Shown here in pieces: positions 12,603-25,449 of a DNA stretch of 64,000 bases. A program made the translations under genes and the position numbers. How positions within the stretch are numbered: position 1 is the first letter of the stretch; every line of letters begins with the position of its first letter. The notes beneath the pieces were generated by a model, which saw nothing but the letters and a program-made list of their open reading frames with translations, did not search any database and was not told where the DNA came from. The DNA comes from Phoronis australis (Eukaryota; Phoronida; Phoronidae), in NCBI GenBank assembly GCA_002633005.1, contig NMRA01000198.1, positions 238,480 through 302,479 on the forward strand. Direction: 5' to 3'.

Positions 12603-15150
12603 ATGGGCTGTGTTAATTAGAGTAAGCAAGTGAATTATTGAACACTAGCCTCAATTCACTTTTGTATCTCTTAGTAGGGCACAAACTACAACAGTGAGTA
12701 GCTTCAACAATACTTCTTAAGACTGCCTGTCCAAATAACTAATCCATGCACACCAGCTTTCTAAAAAATAGCTTCAAAATCTCGCTGTAGTTTTGAAAGG
12801 CAAATGACATCTCCATGTGTTAGAAGCTTTGATTCAGTGAACTACAAACTAAACCGTAGAAAAACATCTCTGAAACCTGTGGATTCGTCACTCTTCACAA
12901 TCGTTGTCTTTCTATTTTTATAGCATGCTGATCTGTGGTACTTGGCTTCTAAGACACAAGGTCTTTATCTTTGAATTTCATTTGCATATTCAGGGCTCTG
13001 GACTGAGCTGTCGCTTGCAATACAAGTCCAACTGAAAAAAACCCAAACTATTAACACTAATTTAACATTCAACTATGAGTGAGTTGGCATGCAACTTTTT
13101 CAGACGGACTTATCAGGAACTGATCCACCACCAGCCTAACAAATTTACATGCCGTCTGATCTGTCGCCTAAAAATGTTGATTGTCTAACAATTAGATTAG
13201 TTGATGTAACTGAAAATAAATCAGCTGATATACCAGTGCAGTGATTGAAATTTAATTTTTTTAAATCAGATGCTCAAACCAGGAAATGGACAGTGGCTTC
13301 CATCGTCCTCAAACTACGACGGCGACGATGGCCATTTAGGCACTCTAATTTAATTATCATTGCAGCTACCTAAGTAATTAATGTTTACAAAAATTGAGAA
13401 GAGGTTCCCTCTATCCCAGGACTACGACAGGGGATGACGGCCACTTGGGCATGTTGTTTGCAACCATTTTCTCCATTTAACCTTCTCAAAAATTTTTGAC
13501 TTAAAGTGCTTTAAAATCACACCCACAGTATAACGCCATATGATTATCCCTTAGCGCAAGCAGTGTCGATGTGGCAACCGAAAAATGGAGTGTTCGAAAA
13601 ACAGGATTGCTGGAGTATATGTTTAAACTGGGAACAAATGAAAACATTAACGACCTTCTCAGAGGAATCTCTCTACGCAGTACTTCTAAACTTATAGGAA
13701 CATAATTTGTTGAAAAGCATCCAGCATATGGAGTACCTATGGTATGATCACCGTCTCTACTGGGTCAGCGGTATTGTCTAAGGCCTAGGCAGCNACTGTA
13801 AATTACAGAAATCAAAATTTATACGCAAACTTTTGAAAGATTTTGGGCCACGGCATTTGTCTGTGAAGAAACTAAAATCAAGTTTATTTTCTCCATGCTA
13901 TGCTCCGCGAAAATAAAGACATGACCGGCAAAGAATACTGCCCGTCTCAGCAGAGTGAAGGTAGGACGAGGGAAACAAAGAATATTTCTATAGCAGACTC
14001 ACGTGTTTCGTTGTTTATTTTACTTGTCCTCTAGACCATAAGAAAAATCTTAGGAATTTACCGGCGCGTTTGAATTGCGCAAGGAGTCGCCAGGAACGTC
14101 ATGTAAACAAACCGGGCAAGTTTACACAGCATTCGTTCTAAAGCCCTGTACAGACGTGCATTGTACTACAGCTCGTGTCTAATCGATGCATGCGTACGAT
14201 TTGGGTAACGATGGTGCAACAATAAGGTTTTCGAAGAAAACAAAACGCATTGATTGCACTGACGTTGCAGCACAGCATAATCGTAAAATACAGAAAGCGC
14301 AGCGCTAAAGAGGTCTCCCGAAATTACACACGTACATACACACGTTTGTTCATGCGATGTGTCATACAGTGAATCAGAAGCCCCGATACGTTAGATAGTT
14401 GGCCCCTTTTTGCGGGATTCGAAGAAATATCCTCTTCTGGAGACCTTTGACAGTTGTCCGAGTTACCGCGTTAAAATGAAACCCCAATATTCCCATAGAC
14501 ACATTTATGTGTCGGTGTGTGTGGCTTGGGCTTATTCCCTATGTTTTTCAGCGAGCATGTCAGTTGCAAATTTCAGATGTTGGGTTTTTTATTTTCACAC
14601 CGAAACACTTGTAAGAACCATGACCCGTTTTTTTCAAATGGCTCGCAAATCCGGTGATTGCTAAGACGAGATAGCGATTTTAAGAAACTTTTAGCAGTCC
14701 CTTGACTTGGGAACCGTAAAAAGCGTTGCTTTTTAACTGTTAATCTTGAATTCTTAAAGATACATTTCGTCATGTTTAGTTGGCTAAAAACCAAAAATGG
14801 AACTAGTCGTTATACCCTCATCAAATCGGTCTCATAATATTCCTTTCCATCATAGGGTTCCATTTTTGTTACCATCAAGAACATCAGTGAAAACTATCAC
14901 CGACTCAGAAAACGCTTCAGAGTGTATTGGCGAATTTTGAATTCAAGGTTGGCGCATGTTTGGCTGGGAACTGAGTTTGTAACGGAAATTGAATCCTAAC
15001 GCGGCGGTGATGAATATTTCCGGGTTTTCAGAACCGATTTCATGAGAGAAAAAAGCTTATTCAGATTTCCGTTTTCAGCCAGAGCGAAATGCAGCTTTAA
15101 CTGAATTGAGGTTCAAAACATTACCACACTCACCTGATCTTGAATTGATG
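12603..15150. other. no gene recognised
   Basis: Mixed sequence with a single N at 13794. Two similar GC-richer patches near 13300 and 13420 (CAAACTACGACGGCGACGATGG-like and GACTACGACAGGGGATGACGG-like) may be a diverged repeat pair. Confidence 0.35.
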
Positions 15151-15154
15151 CCAA

Positions 15155-15690
15155 ATAAGGGAGCACAGAACAGTTGTCACTGGGTTTTGCCTAGAAGAAC
15201 ACACTCTGTCGAGAACAGTGTGCAAAGAATGAAAAGTTAGTCATTTCACATCAAAAGCACTGTAGATGAGCACAGAAACTTTATTCTGTCTTGCATTTTT
15301 GGCCCTTTTACTCCTACTGAAAAGCACGGTAGGCGATGAAACAATTGACAAAATACAAAATTGGCACTTTTCCCACAAAACCACCACTTCCTGCCGATGT
15401 GTGACATATTATATTTTGAAAGCAAATTTCCAACAGATTCCAAAAGTGAGGTCCAGTAGTATATTGTCAACCAACTATTTTTGCAATTCTAGCTTGTTTG
15501 AGGGCTACCTGAAATCGTAGCCGAATTTTCAGTCACTACCCAGCAAAAAACAAGTTCAAAAGGGGCCGCCATCTTGAAGAATGTTGCATCTACAGCCGAA
15601 CAAGTGTCTTTGCTCATTTCCAACATGTTCACACATACAAGCAAACCAGATTCACTGAGCCTACATGAAAAGCCTTCCTGAAAACTGCCC
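15155..15690 (+). repeat. dispersed repeat, copy 1 (partner at 29365-29960)
   Basis: This block aligns along its length with 29365-29960 in the same orientation, for example CACTGGGTTTTGCCTAG, AAAGAATGAAAAGTT, ACAGAAACT.TATTCTGTCTTG, AAAACCACCACTTCC and GAAAGCAAATTTCC. It also holds GCCGCCATCTTGA at 15565-15577, an exact YY1 consensus. A frame starting at 15266 reads like a signal peptide (MSTETLFCLAFLALLLLLKS). See the finding on this pair. Confidence 0.75.
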
Positions 15691-16502
15691 CTAAATCTGA
15701 CCTACTCCTGGAACTTAATTTTTTGGCTTTTCAAATGTTCAATACCATGCGAAACGGCAACGCGAGTCCCAGGCAATGCGTACGTGCGCCAGTTTCGAAT
15801 TCACAGTCTTAGGATTGGCCAACCCCAAAAACACTGAAACGCTTTCTTAAATAGTTGATGGTTCTAATGCTCTTGTTGTAAATGAAAATTGATACTCTAT
15901 CACGGTGAGGAATGCCATGAGACTGATGTTATTGTTATGAGAGCAAATGTCTAATTCGATTTTCGTTTTTAGCCAGCTAAACAGGTCGAAATATAACTTT
16001 AATTCCAAGAAATGTTGCAATGAGTTCCTAAACGTAAGCTTAGATAACATGTGCGGGTTTATCTGTTTGGAACGTGGTTCGAAGGTTTATTACATGACAC
16101 AAATCTAACCTAATCTAATTAATCTATTCACTCATGACATTCACAACTTTGAGATAATCGGAATTAAGAAGATACGGATTTTTATTTTCACCTATTCAGC
16201 CGGTCAACGAATATCGAGGTCGAGATTGACTTCAAGCGAATAGAACTAAGGCGGGTCATCAGTATTTTCTAAATTTTTTGTTTTTATTTACTCAATTGCG
16301 CAGTTGGGAAACTACTTTTCAGGCCCGTTTCACCCCGTGCATTAAAACAACCGTTAATGTTGATCTCTGTAAGTATTATTTTTTTACCCTAATTATCACA
16401 GACAGTCGTGTCACTGCAATCGTTTTAATTGTAGCAACCGAAGTATGGCCACATATCACGTTGCCCTTCCGTTCCTAGGTCCTCTGGCCCTCTCTCAGTA
16501 GA

Positions 16503-16512
16503 GAAAAAGAAA
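16503..16512 (+). promoter_or_regulatory. ISRE-like GAAANNGAAA motif upstream of the secreted ISG12 gene
   Basis: GAAAAAGAAA fits the interferon-stimulated response core GAAANNGAAA and lies about 640 bp before the start codon of the ISG12-like gene. A 5' UTR intron seems likely (acceptor at 17132-17133), so this could be near the promoter. A-rich DNA produces this motif by chance, so support is weak. Confidence 0.25.
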
Positions 16513-16968
16513 AAATCTCGACTTTCAACGGTTGAGTTTTCGTCAATCGGCGCAAAACCTTGCACTACTTTGCCGTACCCCGAAAAACCGAGAATTTTCC
16601 GGAGATTCCGCCTCCTCACTTGAAACGTCTATTGCCGGAAAACTGCATTTCTACAAAAATAATTATGTTTCCTTTTGCTGTGATGAATTAATGCCAGCAA
16701 ATGAATTTCATTGCGAATATTGAATTGGAAACGAGACTGTCGTTTTATTGGGAGGAACAACAAAACTTCTCCTGAGCCGAGGCCAGTTTCCAAGTTAGCA
16801 GAGGCGACTGTACACGCTATATCACATAATGATATGTTTTCTCGTTACTCATTCCTACGTTTCCCTCTCGCTGTGTCTCCCTGGGCTCTCGCCTTACTTT
16901 CATTCCTCCACTTCTTCTCAGGTATTTATTTTCATCTCACCTCCTCTCCGTCTCTCCCTCCCACTCCC

Positions 16969-17015
16969 NNNNNNNNNNNNNNNNNNNNNNNNNNNNNNNN
17001 NNNNNNNNNNNNNNN
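16969..17015. other. assembly gap inside a pyrimidine-rich tract
   Basis: 47 Ns interrupt a long C/T-rich stretch (about 16850-17100). Any 5' UTR exon of the gene starting at 17151 could be partly hidden here. Confidence 0.95.
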
Positions 17016-17150
17016 TCCCCGTCCACCCCTGCCCCCTTTCCTAATCCGTCCCTGACTGTCTCCCTCCGTCACTCCCCCCCTCCTCCCTTCTCTCAACTCT
17101 TCAAATAAAATATTGATATTTTCATCATTACAGGTTGCGTCCAGTTCAAG

Positions 17151-20100
17151 ATGACCTCCAATCGCCTCGCTTCCCTTGTGTGTGTATGTTTGATGATTCA
17201 GGCCGTGTCAGGTAAATAGGTTTCGTCCAACTAGGGGGAAATGGAGAGTGAGGGTGTAAGCAAGAGTGAGCGGGAGGGGAGTCTGTTGCCTTAATTGTGA
17301 GCCTTAAAGCGTTCCTTCAATGGATTTTGGCACCTTTCAAGTTTTAAATCGTGCATAATTATTTAAGAACACAAAATCTAAGTAAACAAGTGAGTTATTT
17401 TGAATTTTAAAGAAAAAATTATTAAAGAAAAATTAATGTGCCTTCTGCGCTCGTAACCTCAAGCTATTTGCGTGGCATTTACGTCCCATTTTTACTATTG
17501 GACATTGACGTATTTTGTGCATAGCTTGCATTCCCACAAAATCTTGAACAAGAATAGACTGATGGAAACTTACATTAATCACATTCATTATCTCAGTCAC
17601 GATTTGATGCTGAGGCTCATACTCGACGTATGTACCTGACAACTACGTAACCAGCAATGGTACATCAAATGCATTTACACGTTGGAGAAACCTTCGTCAA
17701 ACCACCGTTTCTGCAAGATTCTTAAAAATGGATGAGCACAGCGTGACCCCTGAACCGACGCACGAGCCTGTGCCATTTCTGGGCGATCTTAGGGTCTTTT
17801 GGGAACAGAATAAAATGAAATGGTGTCTGTCCGATTGCTATTACTGCATCCTCCGCACACGCACCTTTTCATAATTCTCAGTCGAACTCAGTTTTCGAGA
17901 CCACTAGATTGGAAAACAGATCAACAAGCTTTTGTTAGCGTGCGGTATTAGTTGCTCGAGTTGAGGAATACGAGATCGTTGATGGACGAAAATGTTGTGA
18001 TCGAGAAGTCTATGCTACGTTGTGCAATAAACGTGTAGGTGGGTCTCGTGGGGCTATTTCTTCAGAGATCGCTGCTGGTGACAATGAGTTGCTACGCAAC
18101 AATACGAAAGGTAAATTAGCAACTCGTCCAAAGGGTGGCACAAGTTATCGTGAAACCGTTTGCCAAGCGAGATGTTCTTGACAGTGACACTTCTTCAAGT
18201 GGTGGGGTGCATGAACCTTATGTTAAATTTAAGAGGAGTGTTAAACCTCCCAATCTGTGTTAAGGACTACATAGTATACGTAGGCTCTGGTGTCTTAACA
18301 GAATCTCAAATGAATTAATTTCATTTGAGCTGTTGTTTGGCGTTTAAGCGTGGATTCCTGTGGGTTTTTTTGTGTCTTGTTAAGAGAAAAGGAGGGGATG
18401 AAATGTACGGAAGTTGAGTGTTGTGTGTGATGGTTACTTAACTGAGATACAGTGAACATTGCTGATTAGAGTAGTGTTTGTTACACTGTATTTTAGTGGG
18501 ATTGAATGCAATAACATCGCGCTACTTTCCAGGTAATTTTTGGATATTGGGCGGCGTGGCAGGAGCTCTTACAGCCCCATTCGTTTTGCCTGCTGTAGGG
18601 TTCGGATCTGCAGGAATTGCTGCGGGTTCGTGGGCAGCTTCCATGATGTCAAGTGCCGCTATCGCCAACGGAGGAGGAGTAGCAGCTGGTAAGAACAACA
18701 ATTATATATTAAAAACTGTTTTGTTATATTCGACAGCAACCATGTACCACAGTTGCTGAAATATAGCCTAGGCGGTGTTTGCATTATTGTTGTGCGTGGT
18801 AACCTCTCCACTGATCAAGAACTGGTCAGCGGTGGTGAAAACCGTTTGTACACTTGAGATAAATAGTCATGCAGTGCAACACAGTATGTTCGCACAACAC
18901 ATCTTTCTCAACATAGAAGCACTGTACGGGATTGCACGAGCAACGTTGTCAAAAAGACTGTACGGTGTGCCCATATTAAAACAACTTAATGAGAATGTAG
19001 AAGGAGAGAGTGTGCCACAGAATGCCTAAGGTAGACATCCAATACTCAGGTTATTCAACAATTCATCGTGTCACCATTACGTGCAAGTCTTTGCATTTGC
19101 AAACTCTGTGATAAGCCCGTAGAGTTTGATTCTGTATTTAGTGCTGATGAAATCGTCTGTATTATAACAAGATTCTGTGCAGCGAACTACGCCTTTAGCG
19201 AGGCTGTGTGGGCAGATACGTAGCCAGCTACCGTTATCTAACCGCCCTGAGTGTTGCAACGGTTACCATGCATCTTTCCGGACGTTGCCGTTTTCTAAAA
19301 CTGGATTTTTGACGAAATCGTTCAGGCAACCTTTGATCGCCCTTGTTTTTTGTGAATTGATATCGGCTTGAAGCACATAGCAACCTGTTATAGTGCTGGT
19401 GTTGTTTTATTATCAAACCTTATCTCACACACTAAAAGTTTTGTCATTTTGTTTCGTTTTAAAGTTAAGTGTAACTGATTGGACATTAAGAAGGCTTCTT
19501 TTAGGGAACTGAAATAGTGGGCGGAACCATGCAGTTGTGATGAGGATATCACTCCATTACCAAAAGTGATATAATAATTTTTTTTAGAAATCTGCTGGAT
19601 TCCTGGACCACCCCCAGATCTATACGTATTCAAATGGGGAAATGAAGCCATTTACTTTCGGTGCCCTCCCTCACTAGGAACAAATTTTCACAGTTTAAGC
19701 AGCAGGGCATCGTTGAGAAACCATGTGCGATAGCCTAGAGCTGCTCCATCATTAGGGAAATTATGCACAAATGGGACATTTCTCTAACATAATTCAAATT
19801 GTAATTTGCGACTAATGATAGTTGACTTTCGAAAACGCTACGCCATATTAAAATTCACAATCCGCCTGACGGGGATCAGGTCCTTGGTGGACCTGCGTTC
19901 AACGTCACCTACAAATCCCATGTAATGCGCATTGCACCATAGATTATAGACATAGTCTATGATTGCACGCAGACGGGTGGTTTTGACCTACTGGTGTAAA
20001 CAGCGTTTTTTAAAACACCTTTCCTGGCGGGGATGTACAAATGCCTTGCGAATAAAGACAAACCTTGTGTAATATCGATTCATTACATGAACAAGGACAT

Positions 20101-22371
20101 CATGCTCCACTTCGAAGAAGAATCCGCCACAAAGTCAGTGGCTACGGCTTATAAAACTGGAAAATTTCGGTTCCACACGGTGCCAGAAAGCTAAAATGAA
20201 TTAGTAAATTTGAGCTAATCAAAGAATGTGAGGGACTAACTGTGGAATTTATTCCTGTGTTTTTAATTGATGAACCGCTATGTAGTAATTGAATTTCTGT
20301 CAACCATGTCTGAGTCAAGATCAGTCGGAAGTCACTTTCCTGCTCTCGTTACTGTAGAGAGCGCCAATATTAAAAAAACCCTGTTCCAGTTTCAGAAACC
20401 CAAGATAACTCCGGGAGACAAACTACTATTTTTATGTCGCTCATTCGATTTCCTACAAATCACCGATCTCTAAGTCAAATTTACCATTTGTTTACATGGG
20501 ACCTAGCCGTGCAAGATCAACCAGTGGAACCATGCAAAATAAGTGGTTCTGAAGTAGTATGAGTAGGTAACGACTCTTTACTCAACTATATTGTCAACTA
20601 CGCTAATTATTGCGTTCAAAGGTGAAAGTCACATCTTTGAGAAGCCCATGCAGCACTACGATTGTTATGTTTTGAGATCTAGACCCTCCGTTTGAGTTCT
20701 TGTATACGATGAGTTAGTGTTAATACACATTATAAAAACAACAAATGAGCAAATTGAGGCCATTGGTAGGTCCAACTGAGATATTCACCGCCGATGACGT
20801 CAATTATTCCAGTGTGAAATCTGCTATTTCGGCTTTATCGAGTAGACAATTCATTCAAACATGTCAGTCAATGTAATAATTTCAGCCAGTCAGCGCGTGG
20901 AAGCATATAGAACAACGATAATCCGCCATCTTTGTCCCAAAAAGAATGATTGCAAACGAATGCAGGGCAGGGATATACGAGAACGAACGAGGAAAAGTGC
21001 GTGTCGCTGATAAACGCATATAACAGGCTGCATCTGATAATCGTTTATAGGTGAACAAGCGCAAAGTGAAAGAAATTCACCTTCATGATTTTACATAAAT
21101 ATTTTATTTTACTTAATAGTATCTAATGCGAATTTTAAAACAGTTCTACATGACATGTATAATTGCACAGCATAGTGTGGTACTTCTGTTTGCTACAACG
21201 CACATGACGAAAGCGTGGCCGCGTCAACAACTCAAGAATCCTAATACTAAACTATCAGTGGTCTATTTTAAATTACTTAATAGTATCTAATGCGAATTTT
21301 AAAACAGTTTTATATTGACATGTATAATTGCACGGCATTATGTAGTACGTCTGTTTCCCACAACTCTCATGACGAGAACGTGGCCTCGTCGGCAACTCAA
21401 GAATCCTAACACTAAACTACCAGTGGTCACTAAAAATCATAATTTCAGGCGGACGGGATTTCCCCATTATTGTTTGTACTGTGAAATAGGCTGTCAGAGC
21501 ACCTAGTCTTGCCAGTAGTCCAACTCTTCGTTAGGTACCCCTGTACGCATTTTGATCAGATAATCTGTCGATGTTATACGATTGTAATGGCCTTCCGCCA
21601 TATTGGCTTTGCTCTTTTGGAACCGTCTCAACAGCAAAAATTGAGTGGTGTGGCCTGACAGATTTTGTTGAAACTATACAGTGAGTACATTGATTTGCTA
21701 AGGGAACAATGTACGGTATAAATGACCGATGTCATTTTAATTGTGTTCACAGTTAATTGGCACTCCACTGAGCTAATGAAGAAGATCTAATGCGCCGTGT
21801 TTTACCCATGTGTATGTCAAAAAATATTTCGAAATTCTGGTACCTCAACATCGCATCCAAGTGTACCTTCAGTACATCGTTTCCTAATGATTGTCATTGA
21901 GGTAATCTGCAAAGCCCGGCGGCAACCAAAAATAGAAGGGTACTCCAAGAATTACGTCTACCAAGGGAAAATACTCGGAATATAGATCTAGGTCGAAAGT
22001 TCTAAAATTTACACGTAGGTGGTAATTGGGCCAAAAAGCGTAAACGGAAACGTTGTTATTCTTGGCTTCTTTACAAACGCATGTAGAAGCATTTCTTTGT
22101 ACCGGTGGTCACAAATCATTGCACACCACAAGAAATTGTAAGTACGAAGCAAAATCAGACGCTTTGCAATCTGGACTTTTTGGTTGCAGTAACGCTTTCA
22201 GGTGATCGAGCATTTTTTTCAGGTGGCATGGTTGCTACGTTGCAATCGGTGGGAGCTCTTGGCGTTGGAGTCTCTGGCATTGCTGGAGGGGCAGCGGTAG
22301 GAAGCGCAATTGGGGCTGCGGTAGACCATGCTTCTGGCAAAAACGACAATGATACCGGCATAAACCCATGA
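17151..22371 (+). CDS. secreted ISG12/IFI27-like protein (interferon-inducible 6-16 family), 121 aa
   Basis: Members of this small hydrophobic family are interferon-induced in vertebrates, act at membranes (mitochondria, ER) and affect apoptosis and virus restriction. Exons: 17151-17211, 18533-18688, 22223-22371. Splices are CAG|GTAAAT to CCAG|GT, and CTG|GTAAGA to TTTTTTTCAG|GT, both phase 1; the sum is 122 codons including TGA. Exon 1 is a signal peptide (MTSNRLASLVCVCLMIQAVS). Exon 2 carries GGVAGALTAPFVLPAVGF, then AGIAAGSWAASMMSSAAIAN, then GGGVAAG. Exon 3 continues GMVATLQSVGALGVG and then a Gly/Ala-zipper run, ending in a polar tail DHASGKNDNDTGINP. The match to the family's AAxMMSxAAIANGGGVAAGSLVATLQSxGA core is very strong. 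A 5' UTR acceptor (TTACAG) lies at 17128-17133. The introns are 1.3 and 3.5 kb, with no other gene seen inside. Confidence 0.9.
17214..18532. other. intron 1 of the secreted ISG12-like gene
   Basis: No repeat or RNA gene that I can name. It ends in a good acceptor, CGCTACTTTCCAG. Confidence 0.7.
21109..21431. repeat. tandem duplication, two ~164-bp units in an intron
   Basis: Units starting TTACTTAATAGTATCTAATG at 21109 and 21273 match over about 160 bp (TATAATTGCAC, CAACTCAAGAATCCTAA, ACTAAACTA.CAGTGGTC). The copies differ at roughly one base in eight. The rest of the 18689-22222 intron shows nothing else definite. Confidence 0.8.
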
Positions 22372-22457
22372 TCACGATGTAAGTGCTTATAAGTCAACAG
22401 GAGAAGCCAACGGTTTTGATATTATTTTCACAAGGATACATGACATTTTTCATCATA

Positions 22458-24151
22458 AAGGAGAATGCCACCCGATTTAATTAGTCTTTTTTGCCATCTT
22501 AATCGGTCTATATCCACATCGCCTCTGATACGGTCGACCTCACCTTGCTGAGAGGTGTCGCGTTAACCTGTGAGAAAGGTGAGAAGCGACGCAGCGACGT
22601 CAGTGGTTCTTCTGCAGAGTGAATGCCGCTATATTGCGGTGCATTGGTTCCTGCTTGTCCGAACTATGAAGCTGCGAAAAAAGCGGGTATATCGTTTTTT
22701 CGACTTCCTCGATAGACCGAAATGCTTAGGAAGTGGCTCGCGGTAGTGAAGAATGAAACGCATGCTGTTAATAGCAAGTATGAGGCCGTGAAACATTTCC
22801 GTGTCTGTGGCCGGCATTTCGTCGACAGTGATTTCTCTGACGAATTCCGGCTTACCAAAGAACTATCCATACGTTCCGTTGCCTGTGCATGTTCTCTAGT
22901 ATTTCTTGATCAGTGTATTCCGGTTCGAACTGATAGCCTGTGAAACCTAACGATCCGACCCGTGAAGTCTTCGTCGGATGAGCTCTTGACTAAGTCGGGA
23001 TTGGCGCCCGGCGAGTTGCCATGTAGACGTTTATTATTCTACGTTCTGTTTCAAAATGAATTATTCTCATCCTAAAATGATCGTAACCAATGCTTATATG
23101 AAACTGAAACAAAGTCTGTGTCATTAGATACAATTAGAGTGCTCGTGAGTGCAAATGTTTTGAGAAGCCAGCAATGAATAAACCACTGCTTTACCGGCTT
23201 TTGATGCGGGCAACAAAGGTAACTGACGGGGCACCGAGGCCGTGTGAGCGCATGATAATTCAGTATTTGCTGACAGAAAGCTGTTGTGAAACAATTACTC
23301 GATTTTATATGCTATTGTTACATGTTAGGGGAATCTTTATTTAGAAATACAAAAACATTATTCAAGTCATTGTTACTATACAACCTTTGCCCTGAAGGTC
23401 TGTGGAAGGGGAACCCGGCTTCGGCCCCCGACAAGTAGTAGATTTTCAGTTTCGTCACATAAATAATTACGTGCACATTATTTCTTTGGCACACTATTAT
23501 AGTCTTTTCGTGACGGGAGGTCTAGTTTCCAACTTAAGCAGGTTTATGTTCGTGCCAGTCCCGGCGGCCGCGACGGGCTTGATCGGGTTCCGAGACACTG
23601 GCCGGGATAACGGGTCAGTCCCGCCGCGACGGGCCTGATCGGGTTCTGATCCACTGGTCGGGATAACAAGCGTTTTGTGTGTTTAGAACTAAAAAAATCA
23701 CAAGTATAAACAACACAAATCTAGGTTCTCCTGTCTGTATTTCACCGAAAAATACTTCGATTTTATCTCCGAACAGACCCAAAACTCCTGCTAAGGACCT
23801 TGGTAGTGCCGAACTTTATAGGCTACGGGTGTGTCCAAATACCAGTTAATCCAGAGTAGCGAAATAAAACCACGTTTTTATAAGAACTCGGTGTATTTTT
23901 ATGGGTTTTACATCGCAGTTTGATGATTTATTGGTGTTAAACGGTGAATTTAAGCGATAAGCTGACACCACTAACCCGTGTTGGGAACTGCAGAACAGAC
24001 TGCGTGTGAAACCAATTACGTCATTGGATAATTTCAACACCTCCGTCTGCCGTCAGGTGTAAGGTAACGCAACCGAACCTGCCGTTATGGAGTAGAACTA
24101 CTCGATCTAAATTGATACAAAATAGGTTGTTTTTGGGGTGGCATTCTCCTT
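22458..24151 (+). mobile_element. THAP-bearing DNA transposon remnant with terminal inverted repeats
   Basis: AAGGAGAATGCCACCC at 22458-22473 is repeated inverted at 24136-24151 (GGGTGGCATTCTCCTT), exact over 16 bp. Inside, 22623-22870 encodes a damaged THAP zinc-finger domain: (C-x4-C, with one extra base) PACPNYEAAKKAGISFFRLP, a stop, then EMLRKWLAVVKNE...FRVCGRHFVDSDF. THAP domains form the DNA-binding end of P-element-type transposases. I find no transposase catalytic region, so this looks like a non-autonomous or decayed copy. A diverged partner of its left part is at 46829-47340. No clear target duplication. Between 23550 and 23670 a GC-rich ~75-bp unit (GACGGG.TGATCGGGTTC) is doubled. 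Confidence 0.65.
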
Positions 24152-25440
24152 AAAGATCATTTCTCTTTGTCTCGCACGAACTATACTGTTTGAATTTCTT
24201 TGTCGACTAACAAATCACTCGAACACGCCGCCATTTTGACTATCACTTGAAAACACCTCTTGGGCTTGTTCACTTATGTATGCTTTTTTTCGTTGTTCCG
24301 TCAAAATTCACTAATCGGAAGCTGTCTTTGCTATGTTTAGAGGGTGGCACCTCCTCTAGGATATTACGCAAGAAAATGTCTATGTACAGCTGTCGCCAAA
24401 GATTTATTCTTGACTGCTAATTCTGTTTCAGGAGATGGTCGCCTTGATGGAGTGCTGTGTTACTCAAATAAATATATAGAGAACAACGTTTTCCTGTTGC
24501 CTAGATGCCGTTTTTTTGTGAATTCGATTTCTGAGAAGTAGGCCTACTGTTATTTGTGAAATAAAATTTTGCCTTGTAAAAGAACCCAATACAGTACTTC
24601 ATGTTGCTAACAGCATACTGTGTATTTGCCAATTGCTCCACACTTGGCGGACTGCCCCACTTTTTATTTTTTCCGCCATCTCGCCACACCATCTAAATGT
24701 CACGCTTTTTGGTACGCGGTCAAATTGACATATTAGCACAAACTATTGCAAATTCCCAAGTGACATAGCTATATTTTACAGCTCGACTAAAAAGAAAAAA
24801 CAGGACGTTTCATGAGCTTTTGCGCACCCGCAATTTCCCATTCAGCGTCTTTGTTTAGTGCAGCGAACATTTCATCCTTAGGTTTTGGCTGAGACCCAGA
24901 TGACCCATTTCTTGTCCTGAAGTTCTGCAAACATTGAAGGTGTGCCTATATCCGAAGCACAATAATCAACACAAGTTCTTTTCAAATGTCCCGCATACAG
25001 GCGCATGCGCCTAAGTCCCGCAATTAGGCGAGGTTCCGCAATTAGGCACATGCACCTAATTGCGGGGTTATAACGCCTCAATCCCCAGTGGTAAGGAATT
25101 CTTGGTTGTTTCAGAACATAAATTAATTTGACCGCTGCTCCTTCAGACAACTTGAGCGGATTTGACTGGATGTAAAAATATACGTGGTCTATATGTATCA
25201 TCAAGAAATTTATATTCTGTGTCTACATAATACGTAATTTGATTTCAATTTTGAACATTCTTTCAACAGAGGGATTTCCGTACAATACACACACGTACCC
25301 AACTCGTACTCTTATAATAGACCTTTTTAATTAATTCTAAAAAAATTCCGTCATTTTAAACAGGAGCAACGCAGAGCGTTGAAATGCACCCGCGAATGCA
25401 TCGCAAATGGTGTGCTTTTAGGGTTGTATATTTGTATCAC
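24152..25440. other. no gene; perfect inverted repeat at 25017-25066
   Basis: CCCGCAATTAGG at 25017-25028 and CCTAATTGCGGG at 25055-25066 are perfect inverted copies around a GCGCATGC-like spacer. Nothing else recognised. Confidence 0.6.
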
Positions 25441-25449
25441 AAAAATGGA

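Noticed and set aside
22155-22397. Minus-strand frame rich in Ala and Pro
   Set aside because: It is the antisense of the third exon of the ISG12-like gene; GC-rich coding DNA often leaves such shadows open.
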